Positions 24,309 through 34,088 of a stretch of 64,000 bases of DNA are shown piece after piece. The stretch lies in assembly GCA_007922195.1 (NCBI GenBank), contig ML681996.1:16614468-16678467 (forward strand), written 5' to 3'. Position 1 is the stretch's first letter, and each line of letters starts with the position of its first letter. Source of the stretch: Podocnemis expansa. Taxonomy: Eukaryota > Chordata > Testudines > Podocnemididae. A program made the translations under genes and the position numbers. The notes under the pieces were generated by a model, which was not told the DNA's origin, made no database searches, and worked only from the letters and a program-made list of their open reading frames with translations.

Positions 24309-26095
24309 GAATAACTAACCCAGTTTTCATTGCAATCAATGCATATGGGATGAGATCTAAAGTTTATACTTTGGAAACTATTTTATGCAAAAAAGTTTGT
24401 TACATTGAAAGTGTTGGGTGGCAAATTCTCCCTCATTCTATGAAGACAGGCATTACAGTTCATAATCCACTAAAACATAAAGCTGAAGATGGAAATCTTC
24501 AGGTGATATACCATGTACTTCCTCTTTGTTGGCATCTACTCCATAACACTGAGAAACAAACAGTGCAAGAGACATGCTTCAAGAAATCTTTCAAAGGGAC
24601 ATAACACTTGTTATATATGGACCAGGAACAAAATATGATAGGAGTATTTGTTGGAAGATGTTTTAGCCATCTAACACAACATCCCTCAGAGTTGAGGAAG
24701 ATGTTAAAGAAATAACTGTAGCCAACTGTCCATTGTAGTTATATTTAAAATAATAATCAGTTCTGTACAAATTGAGGTATTTGTTCAAGACACTTAGTCT
24801 CATAGCTACCAAATTTGTCTTCTGCTGATCATTTGTCATTGAAAATGTGTGAAAGAGAACTTTAAAAAAATCCCTGTAATTCTCTTATCTCAGTCCTGTG
24901 CCTACATATTCAAAGAAATGAGTATGGTAAGATAGTTTTTAATTGCTTTATGTTCCATCACTGAAATTTCATGGTTGGAATTTCAATTGGATTCCAAGAT
25001 CAGGGGAAATAATATAATAATGAGTGTTAGTGTGCAGAAAGTCAAAGAAAGTTAATGGACTTTAAAACTGACACATTCCTCTAGAAGAGTCATTAACACA
25101 GTCCTTAGGTTCACTAGAGAATTAACTAAAGACAGATGTATTGAATTAATTAGTTTAAAGAAGGAACTCCCAGTACAAAGACATATATGGCAGGAATGAT
25201 AATGACAAACTAAATGAAAACAGCCGCCCACTCCCTTTTTAAAGAGAGGTTCATGTGTGGAGTGCGTTTAAATAAGATTAAAACATAGCTGTATATAGAA
25301 TCAGATGTTCAAGTTCATTTTGAACACTTTTGAAATCTGGGGCTTTGAAGCTAATCAACTAACAGCACCAAACCTTTAAAAGTTTTTTCAGTTATCCATG
25401 AAATCCAACTTTAAAATATAGATGGCACCAGGGTAGCATATTTACATCATTAATGGCAGCGTTATCTACAGTCAGGAAAAGGAGATAGCATAGCTTGTAA
25501 TTCTGCTTCTTGGCAAATGTCATGGGATTCTCAGTCTTGAGCCTCAAGTCTAGTGTGAGAACTCCTAAGATTTAAGGATTTAAAGACTATATGCCCTCCT
25601 GCATATAGATAAATAGAACATTCTTGACCCACCATGGGAGTATGGCAGAGGAATTGCTTTCAGTTATGTCAATGCCTTTTTGAGAGAAAGGTAGGGATAA
25701 GTGTTAATGTTGATGTGTCTCATGAATTTTGTTATAACAGAGTGGGTACAAAACCCAAATATTTTCTGAGAATAAAACAATAAAAGATGCACATATAATG
25801 GAATATAAAATTTTCACAAGGCAGCATGCTTCACCACCTTTTCTCAGGTGCTTGGGCCCAGGGGAAAGAAGTAACATAGGCACAAAAGTGTTGTCTCACC
25901 CCTCTCTCATCAGTTCTTGAATACAAGGAAGGGAGCTGAAGTCAGTTCATCAGCACTTCTATACTACTACTCCTTGCCATGCAGGGGAGAAAGCCTACTC
26001 TGGTGTATCCTCCCCAGCTGCCTGGGCACAAAAGAGAGGCCTATATAGTAAAAACGTAGCTGTTGCTCGATGTAGAAGACTGCAGGCTAGTGGTG
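24309..26095. other. unassigned interval
   Basis: No gene, RNA or definable repeat; an 84-codon frame at 24350-24604 has no recognisable features. Confidence 0.45.
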
Positions 26096-26099
26096 AGTT

Positions 26100-26302
26100 T
26101 TTTAAATTTCCAACCATGCCATCCTTCTCCCCACCATCCCCAACCATGCCACCACTTCTGCCCACCATCCCGACCCCCTCCTGAATTCCTAAGCTTGGTC
26201 TGCTTTCCTAAATTGATTTGCTGATGTTCTTCCAGGAGCCACACTTTTTCATTCAAGAGGTGCATATGGCTCCTGAGCCACAGTTTGGCCACGCCTGCTA
26301 TA
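26100..26302 (-). mobile_element. hAT-like element fragment
   Basis: Reading the minus strand from 26302, the sequence CAGGCGTGGCCAAACTGTGG followed by CTCAGGAGCCATATG matches the well-known hAT-type terminus in which GGCCAAACTGTGGCTC opens the element. The other end is not clear: the sequence becomes a CCACCATCCC-rich patch at 26110-26175. No transposase frame is visible, so it is a truncated or non-autonomous copy. Confidence 0.45.
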
Positions 26303-27688
26303 CATGCACCTTTGAAGCTCTGTCTCTTAAAGAAGGTCACTGCAGTGAAGGGAGCCTGACTTGGTATTTTGATATGGGTGTCTGGGCAGAGCAGATGGGA
26401 CTTTCATGCCTCCTGGCTCCTTAGCATACCGTGATACAGATGCACCTAAGGACAGTAATGTTGCCATACAGTTTATACGCTGCTGGAGTTATGGCTCTAC
26501 CCTTTCGTAGCATGTTGAAGCTTAAACCCATGTGATTCCACTGTTCTCTGTAAGGGATATGTGAGAGGCTGGCAAGCCAGATGGCAGCTCAAACCAAAGT
26601 CTCCATTTCTCATTCCAACACTAGCAATGATATTAAAAATAGGTATTAGCAGCTCAGAAGCATTCTATGCCTGAATGCTTGTGCATTAATCCCATTTATA
26701 GCACCTGTATAGACTGTAAGGTAAATACTTAAGCTGTTGGTGAATGGTGAATCTCTGTGACAGACAAAAGAGAGAGATGAATTAGCATGAAGGACAGATC
26801 TTCAACCAAAGGTTTTAGATCCTTCTCAAGGGGTTTCAATTGTTGCTGTAACAAGTGGGCAAAAGACCTTGTCGTTCTGAATTTCTGACCTGCTGCAGAG
26901 ATGAGTCATTCAAAGGAAGATCTCCCATCAGCTGAGATTGCAGCTCATGGCAGGAGAAGGATAGCCACTAACAAGAAATAATTGATTATCTTTGAGCTGC
27001 TTGGACTCTGAGGGGGCAAGGTTTTCCTAGGCATAAGCAAGAGAACAATAGCTTTTTAGCCTGAGTTAGCCCTAACAGACTTCTAGAGCTTGTTGGTTAA
27101 AGAATTTTCTATTATTTTCTGAAATTTAAAATTGTAACTCATTTGTGTGTGTGTGTGTGTGTGTGTATTTCCTTCTTTAATGTTGTAAATAAGTCATTTC
27201 ATTTTCCTATTTAGTAAATCTTCATAGTTTGTTATAGGATTGGCTACAAGTGTTGACTTTGTTTTGGGATCCAAGGTATCATTGACCTGGGGTAAATCAC
27301 AGAGATATCCTATGAGACTAGGAGTAATCTTAATATTTCTTTGATTATTGGTAGGTGAGATAGATGAGAGTACCTCAAGGGACTCCATCTTTTGGCTGTT
27401 ATAATCTCCGAGGCATTTAAACTTGCTAATTAGCTGAGGAACTTAAATTATAGAACTCATAACCAATTTGGGGGTTGTGTCCTAGTTCCTAACAGCCTAC
27501 TCTAGAGGGAGGAGAGAGCACAACAGATGCTGATGGAAGCTCAAGCAATGCAGTTGAAATGACTGGATCATTAAAAGGATCTGCTTGCTCTAGTGAGTAC
27601 ATGCCTCCTCCCCCACCTCCAATTGAGCAAGTGGAACAAAATCTGCACAATATTTAAAGAAACTGACTCTGTAGAAAAGTTTCTTGCT
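26303..27688. other. unassigned interval with TG microsatellite
   Basis: A perfect (TG)n run spans about 27144-27166. The remainder holds no gene or repeat I can name. Confidence 0.45.
27144..27166. repeat. (TG)n microsatellite
   Basis: Uninterrupted TG dinucleotide run. Confidence 0.9.
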
Positions 27689-27815
27689 AAGTTCCAAAGG
27701 AGCAGCCATGTTAGTCTAGTAAAGCAACAAAAGCAAGGAGTCTTGTGGTACTTAAAGACTAACAGATTTCTTTATCACATGAGCTTTCATGGGAGAAAAT
27801 CACATTTCAGATGAC
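27689..27815 (+). mobile_element. single arm of the palindromic element
   Basis: Starts AAGTTCCAAAGGAGCAGCCA, matching the start of the element at 12581, then AGCAAGGAGTCTTGTGG and a TTAAAGACTAACAGATTTC stretch, ending near a TTTCAGATGACGC word. The inverted right arm is absent, so this copy is half-length. Confidence 0.55.
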
Positions 27816-28520
27816 GCTTTGAAGAGGGGGAACTTACAGAATGGGATGAGAATAAATGCAAGGGAGTGTAAGACATGGGATCAAGTCATACTGCAAAAGC
27901 AAAATCAGAGCATCTCATAGAATCATAGGGTTGCAAGGGACCTCATGAGGTGATCTAGTCCAACCCCCTGCCAAAAAAGCAAGACCAATCCCACTAGATT
28001 ATCCCAGCCAGGGTTTTGTCCAGCCAGGCCTTAAACATCTCCACAGATTGAGATTCCACCACCTTCCTAGGGAGCCCATTCCAATGCTTCACCACCCTCC
28101 TAGTAAGAAAGATTTTCCCAATATCCAGCCTTGATCTCCCCAGCTGCAACTTGAAACCATTGCTCCTTGTTCTGTCCTCTGTTACTAATGAGAACAGCCG
28201 AGCTCTGTCCTCCTTGGAGCATCCCTTCAAGTAGTTGAAGGTTGCTATCAAATCCCACCTCACTCTTCTCTTCTCTTCTGCAGGCTAAACACACCTAGCT
28301 CCTTCAGTCTTTCTTCACAGGTCTTGTGCTCCAGCCCCTTGATCAATTTCGTTGCCCTCTGCTGGACTCTAATTTGTCCACATCCTTTTTGTAGTGGGAG
28401 CCCCAAACTGGACACAGTATTCCAGATGCAGCTTCACCATGCTGAATAGAGGGGAACAATCAGATCCCTCGATCTGTTGGCAACACTTCTTCTGTTGCAG
28501 CCCAGTATGCCATTGGCCTT

Positions 28521-28830
28521 TTAGGCAGCAAGAGCACACTGCTGACTCATATCCAGCTTCCCATCCACCATGACCCCCAGGTCCTTTTCTACAGTGCTGC
28601 TACTTATCTGATCGCTTCCCAGCCTGTAACAGTGCATGGGGTTTTTCCGTCCCAAGTGCAGGACTTTGCACTTGTCTTTGTTGAACCTCATGAGATTTCT
28701 ATTGGCCCATGGCTCCAATTGTCAAGGTCTCCCTGAATCCTGTCCCCACGCTCCAGTGTGTCTATCATTCCCCCAAGCTTGTCACTTACTGAGTGTACAG
28801 TCTATCCCATCATCCAGATCATTAATGCCA
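28521..28830 (-). pseudogene. CR1 ORF2, RT C-terminal remnant
   Basis: The minus strand encodes the conserved CR1 segment after the FADD box. It shows [20 protein letters not shown], then HCYRLGSDQ, then [21 protein letters not shown]. The same block recurs at 46079-46410 and 57877-58090, which makes the identification secure. The upstream RT fingers and palm are deleted, and the frame is interrupted before the 3' end, so no active polymerase can be made. This part normally follows the catalytic YADD/FADD strand and forms the RT thumb and C-terminal extension. Confidence 0.7.
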
Positions 28831-29093
28831 CAATTACAATTGTCCTTTGGCCTTTCTGATTTTATCCCCGCAGTCCAGAGCAATATCTTTATATGCCTCC
28901 TTAGTCATCTGTCCAAGCTTTTACTTCCCGTAAGCTTCCTTTTTATGCTTTAGCTCAGTGCAGAGCTCTCTTTTAAGTCACACTGGTCGCCTTCCACATT
29001 TGCTGTTCTTTCTGCTCATTGGAATGGTATCTTCTTGTGCCCTTAGCAGGGTTTCTTTAAAATACAGCCCACCCTCTTGGATGCCTTTCCCCT

Positions 29094-29795
29094 TCAGATC
29101 AGCCTCCCAAGGGATCCTGCCCAACAGTTCCCTGAGGGAGGCAAAAATCTGGTTTTCTGAAGTCCAGGGTCTGTGTTTTGCTTCTTTCCATTAACTGGCA
29201 TCTTGAACTCTGCCATCTCATGGTCACTGCTGCCCAGGTTGCCATTCACTTCTATGTCCCCAATCAATTCTTCTCTGTTTGTGAGCAGCAGGTTGAGAGG
29301 TGCAAGGTCCCTACTTGTTTCCTCCAGCTTTTGTACCAAGAATTTATGCTCAACACTCTCCAAAATCTTCCTGAATTGCCTGTGCACTGCTGCATTGGCC
29401 TCCCAGCAGATGTCAGGGTAATTGAAGTCCCCCATGAGAACCAGGGCCTGTGATCTAGAAATTTGTGCCAGTTGTTCATAGAATGTCTCATCGACCTCCT
29501 CCTTCTTGTCTGGAAGTCTATAGCAGACATCCAACACATCATCCCCCTTGTTGCCCTCCCCTCTAAACTTAACCCAGAGACTTTCAACAGTCTTGTCTCC
29601 ACTTTTATAGCAGAGCTCCAAGCAATCATAAAGCTCTTTTACATATAGCGCTACTCCTCTCCCTCTTCTTCCCTGCCTGTCTTTCCTGAACAATTTATAC
29701 CCATCCATGGCAGAGCTCCAGTCATGCAAGCTATCCCACCACATCTCTGTTATTTCAATTATAGCATAGTTCCTTGTCTGCACCAGTACTACCAA
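29094..29795 (-). pseudogene. CR1 ORF2, APE-type endonuclease domain
   Basis: A 233-codon open stretch encodes the apurinic-like endonuclease that nicks target DNA for target-primed reverse transcription. Motifs in order: ITEMWWD (residues 15-21, the ET.W-type catalytic glutamate block), RGVALYVK (47-53 region, with one glycine of the usual Gly-rich run replaced by Arg), VCYRLPDKK (90-98), MGDFNYPDICW (121-131, catalytic GDFN) and GSSDHEMAEF (188-197, catalytic SDH). All catalytic residues are therefore kept. The frame stays open upstream toward 29830 (GNNQEEL-like), so the true start of ORF2 lies further 5'. It ends where the RT should follow, and the RT is mostly deleted. It is a fragment of a dead element, although this domain itself is well preserved. 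Confidence 0.85.
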
Positions 29796-30176
29796 TTCTT
29801 CCTGATTGTTTCCCAGGCTCCTTACATTTGTGTACAGGTACCTAAGATATCAGGCTGATTGCCCTACTTTCCTGTGTTGATTTTTAATTCTATTGCATCT
29901 ACCTCCGTGCATTTTCTGTCAGCATAGTCTTCCCGCACTTGTCTCAGGTATTAAAGCTTCATTAGAGCATCTAAGACAATATTTGATTCCCCCCTGTTAC
30001 CAACTTTGCCCACCAACTCGGGGTATGCTCATTTATTAGGGTTGCTTTCTCTATGGGGAAGATGGTAATTCTATTAGTGTGCTGCTTGTGCCACTTGTGT
30101 TTCTGTATAGGTGCGTCTGAGTGGACCGGGTCTATCAGCACTCTTAGCTGACCCCTTATGTGTCCCTGAACTCAGT

Positions 30177-30385
30177 AGGCTGGGTCACACAGCACTTCTC
30201 TGCTGCTACCCTTATGTGCCCCTGTACCGCACCAAACTAGGCTTGATTATGGATCTTGAGCAGGCTGGGTCACACAGCACTTCTCAGCTGCTACCCTTAT
30301 ATGCCCCTGGACTCAATCAGGCTGGGTCAAAACAGCACTTGTCAGCTGTCACCCTTATATGCCCCTGGAGTCAATCAGGCTACTA
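30177..30385. repeat. ~57-bp tandem repeat (about 3.5 units)
   Basis: Units begin AGGCTGGGTCACACAGCACT and contain CTGCTACCCTTATATGCCCC. Starts are at about 30177, 30262, 30319 and 30377, giving spacings of 85, 57 and 58 bp; the first spacing carries an insert. It lies inside the LTR-like segment. Confidence 0.7.
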
Positions 30386-30698
30386 TCCCTATCAATGAGC
30401 AAACCTTACAGGGTTGTGGGCATTACAGGGATCTTTGGCTAGGTAATAGAAGCATTGCTGCAAAGTGATATAAAGAAACCAAGACCACAAAGGAGAGGGA
30501 ATGATGTCTTAAAAGAGTCTGGAAACTAGCTTAATAACAAAAGTCATTTTATTGCTAGGTATCTAAAACTTGTACTACTAATAATAATTACAAAGGAGAG
30601 AAGAATACCCCAAAATACCCAGTTACAGCATTGATAAACATACAAGGAAAGAAGAACACCCAGCTACAATATTACCTAGATTCTACTGTATCAGGCCT

Positions 30699-30719
30699 AG
30701 AGAGAGAGAGAGAGAGAGA
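30699..30719. repeat. (AG)n microsatellite
   Basis: An uninterrupted AG dinucleotide run, followed after GTT by a run of G. Confidence 0.9.
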
Positions 30720-31573
30720 AGTTGGGGGGGGGGGTCTCACCACTCTGTGTAGCAGAAAGGTTTCCAGGTTGTGGAGATCAGGGTCAGAGGCTGGATGGAA
30801 ACCAAGCTCCCACAGCAATCAGCAAGGAAGAAAAGCCAAATCCCAGCGGAAATGATACAGCTTTAGATCCAAGCATCAGGAGTCAGGACTCAATCCAGAC
30901 TCACACAGGATTCAGAAAGGATCCAGTCAGGACTTGCACAGGACACACTCTACACTACACTATGTGGGTAAAGGTTTTTTATAAGGACTTGTTTACGTGG
31001 CCAATACACATTCCTGGCTGGGTGTAATGGTTCAGAGAAGCTCACAGTACAGTCAGGCAGACTCAGTATTTTGGGTATCAATTATCATGTCTGTGACTAG
31101 AATGGTCTGATAATTGCTGAGTTTGTTCATTTTGGTGTGAGATCCCCCATCAGGCAATGCTTCTCTGCTTCTTCAATCCCAGAGTTCAGTACGGCTCTTG
31201 CGTCTTCAATCCCAGAGTTCAGTGCGGCTCCTGCTTTGGAGTCTGGTTCTCCATAGTCAATGCAAATGAAGCTCCATTGTGCTGATGGCTTTTGGATATG
31301 GGTAGATGAGGATGTCTCCCATTTCCTACTGTTTTTGGTTTTCAGTTCAAGCAGAGGTTGGGAAACGTGTGGGGGGAGGGAGGCACAGGCTGGATACTAT
31401 GCTCTGATTCCTTAGGAACACAGAGCTAACATGTAACACCCCCCCCATGTTCCAACTGCTCTCTCTTTTATCCCTGGTGTTACAGTCCCAGCACCCCCCA
31501 AGTCCCATCCCTTCCCCCAGGTCTCCCGCATCATCACTTACCTGTGGGCTTTGGTCTCCTTCCCCATTCAAAC

Positions 31574-32641
31574 CTAGTTTAAAGCCCTCCTCACTAGGTC
31601 AGCCAGTCTGCATCCGAATATGCTCTTCCTCTTCCTCGACAGATGGAGTCCTTCTCTGCCTAGCAGTCCTTCTTCCTGAAACAGCACCCGAAGGTCAAGG
31701 AAGCCAAAGCCCTCCTGACAACACCATCTTTGCAGTCAGGCGTTCACCTCCAGGATGCATCTGTCTCTTCTCAGGCCCCTACCCTTGACCGGAAGGATCA
31801 AGGAGAACACCACCTGTGCTCCGAACTCCTTCACCTGCACTCCTAGAGCCCTGTAGTCACCTTTGATCTTCTGAGGATCATCTCTCACAGTGTCATTAGT
31901 TCTCACATGGATGAGTAGCATGGGGTAGTATTCAGAGGGGTGGATGATTCTCAACAATCCCTCCGTAACGTCTCGGATGAGGGCACCCGGGAGGCAGCAT
32001 ACCTCCTGAGAGGCCTTGTCAGGGCGACAGATGGGTGCCTCTGTCCCCCTCAGAAGTGAGTCCCTGAGCACCACAACCCTGTTTCCTCCTAGCTGTGGTG
32101 ATGTGATCCTTCCAGCCTCGAGGGTGTATGGTATCTCCTCTTCCAGCTCATCCATTGTCTCTAGTGCTGCGTAGTGGTTCTTTACCACAATGGAGGGTGG
32201 AATGTAAGCATGGGTGGAGCACTGTTTGCTGCCAGAGGTAGTCAGTTGCCAGTGTCCTCTCTCTGCCATAGGCATCCCATCCTTCTCCAGTGGTGCAGCA
32301 GTAGTCTTCAGCACCTGAATAGTATCCCCTTTCTTGAATGTTTCCTCGTGGATGCTATTGAGAAGCTTCTCCAGGGCATGGATACCCCTGAGCCTAGATA
32401 CCTCCACCTGTAACTCTCCTACCTGCCTCCTGAGAGATTCCACAAGAAGATACCTGTCACATTGATTCACCTCCCCAGCCTGATCATTGGAGACAGGGAA
32501 ATGCATGCTACAGTCCCTGCAAGTCCACACCAGGATCTGGGTAGAGATATCCATGCTCAGGATGTCTGTCTGGCTACAGACACAGGTGGAGGAGACAGAA
32601 GGGGTGCTGGCACAAGCAGTGCAGCACCTTTTCATCTTCAT
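31574..32641 (-). pseudogene. CR1 ORF1 with zinc-finger, coiled-coil and SGNH-esterase-like domains
   Basis: From an ATG at 32641 the minus strand encodes 301 residues, then a TGA (31736-31738). The same frame then continues to a natural end at 31574-31576. The N-terminus carries a Cys-rich module (C6, C7, C10, C20, C22, C41, C44 with H47), like the PHD/zinc-finger module of CR1 ORF1. Residues about 62-104 look coiled-coil. Residues 189-290 match the SGNH-hydrolase-like domain: VVVLRDSLLRGTE (block I) and LLIHVRTND (block III); after the stop, EGLHLS supplies block V. The catalytic Ser195 and a downstream His are kept. However, the glycine before DS is Arg193, the GTND glycine is Arg247, and the usual Asp of the block V D..H pair is Glu. 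The protein is thought to bind RNA and help mobilise CR1. Confidence 0.8.
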
Positions 32642-34088
32642 GGTCTTAACAAACTCCTCCCCAAAATCCCTCTCAAACTCCCCTATTTTCGGTCCCCCCT
32701 GGTCACTCAGCCACTGGCTTTTAAGGCCTTCTCTGCCTAGGTCAGCTCTTGCCCCTCATTAAACACATTGGGGAAGGATGATCACAAGGCTGATTGAAGC
32801 TGGTGGTCAAAGGTGAGCAGGGAACAATGGTCCAAACAGCTCCCAGACAATCACACAATCACAGTCCCAATTTTCACAGTAACTGACAACTAATAGAAAT
32901 TACCTGTAGGGAAAGATACAAACACACAGTTAGCAATTCACTCACTCAAGCTTCGCTCTCTCACCCTTGCTTTTTCAGCTGGGGAGAGAGAGCAGAGGAC
33001 ACCCAGCCTGACCAGCTCCTGGACCTGCTCCTGATTCCACAACCACCACCACCGCCACCTCTGCTGTTCCTGCTACCCTTTCCTCCCCTGCTCCTGCTCC
33101 TGCTGCTGCTGCTGTGGCTGGCTGGCCTCTCTCCTTCCCACCCCCCTGCTCTGTGGGGAAGGGGGGGAGAGTTAGAGGAGGAAGACTTCCACCACCTGGA
33201 GAAAACCACCTCTCCTGCCAGCCAGCCAGTCCCTGCTGCTGCTCCTCCTGGAGCCTGCTGCCTCTCCAAGAAGAGACTACCGCCACCACTGAGGGGAGGC
33301 CTCTAAGACCTGAGACTTTGCTGCTTGCACCTGGGGGTGAGCTACCAAGGAATTCTGGATTTAAGACTACCACTACCCCCAGCTGCTGCTTCCTTGGCCT
33401 CCCCTCCCACCACCAAGAAGGCAGCAGGCTCCCAACCTTCCACCTTCAACACCTTTGGGCTTTTTGCAGCAGCAGGGACCACAGAACCACCCCTTTCCCA
33501 GCAGTAGCAGCTCCCCTTCCTATAGTTTAGTCCCCCACCTTTTTTCTTTTCTCCCCCCTTACCCCCAGTGGCTGGAGGGCCTCCCACCCTTTCCCTTGCC
33601 CTCCAGCTAGCTCAGTGCTCCCTATCCCTCACAGACCCCTCCCTAAACCCTAGAGTTTGATTTAGTTTTCTGCCCCACCCCAGCCCTGAGTTTGTTCCTT
33701 TTTTTAATCCCCTGCCCCACCCATCAGCCCCACCCTTGCACCATCCACCCCCAACCAGAGTTGGCCAGGCCATATAGGTCCCTGATTCCTTTTTGCTTAT
33801 CCCCCATGCACTGAACCCCCCCGATACACTTGTGATCCCTGCCCCACCCAGTGCAGCCGGAGGAGCCGGTCTCTGTTAACCCACACGAGCCCCTTGCCCT
33901 CCTCTCCCTGGCACCCTCCTCCCTTGCCTGCAGCCTAGCAGGGAGGAGTGGTTGTCACCCCTTGACTCCCATATAGTTTACCCTTTATCCACCCCTTTCC
34001 TATTGCCTGGTCCCCTCCCCTCCCATTGTTCCTTACCCCAGTCTACCCACCCCCAGGTATCCCCACCTGTTCCCTCCATTTTGGGAAC

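Larger units (their letters stand above)
29995..31438 (-). mobile_element. solo-LTR-like insertion in CR1
   Basis: A 1444-bp segment opens TGTTAC and closes GTAACA, the TG...CA inverted pair expected of an LTR. It interrupts the CR1 copy exactly at a run of C: six C (29989-29994) precede it and eight C (31439-31446) follow it, consistent with a duplicated C-rich target. On the minus strand a polyadenylation-like AATAAAATG lies at about 30545-30553. Tandem ~57-bp repeats occupy 30177-30385 and a (AG)n run 30699-30719. No gag, pol or env frames are present, so if this is a retroviral or retrotransposon LTR it is a solo copy. The family is not identified. Confidence 0.55.
27914..32975 (-). mobile_element. 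CR1 LINE, long copy with ORF1 and endonuclease, internally deleted
   Basis: Read on the minus strand from about 32975 this copy runs in order. A 5' leader comes first, then ORF1 (32641-31574), an LTR-like insert (31438-29995), the ORF1-ORF2 junction, the ORF2 endonuclease (29795-29094) and the post-endonuclease linker to about 28835. It then jumps to the RT C-terminal region (FADD-box neighbourhood at about 28800-28830), the downstream segment and 3' UTR, ending in the ATTCTATG-type tail at 27914. Most of the RT core is missing at about 28831-28835. Order and orientation are otherwise normal, suggesting one long insertion that later suffered deletion and insertion. The exact 5' end is uncertain because it abuts GC-rich leader sequence of the Tx1 element. 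Confidence 0.75.

Noticed and set aside
30177..30385. CRISPR-like array
   Set aside because: Repeat spacing is irregular, whole units are similar rather than repeats with unique spacers, and the context is a vertebrate LTR-like element.
32961..33530. Ser/Gly/Pro-rich frames on both strands in the CTG/CTC-rich tract
   Set aside because: Low-complexity leader of the Tx1-clade LINE; frames have no domain and mirror each other.
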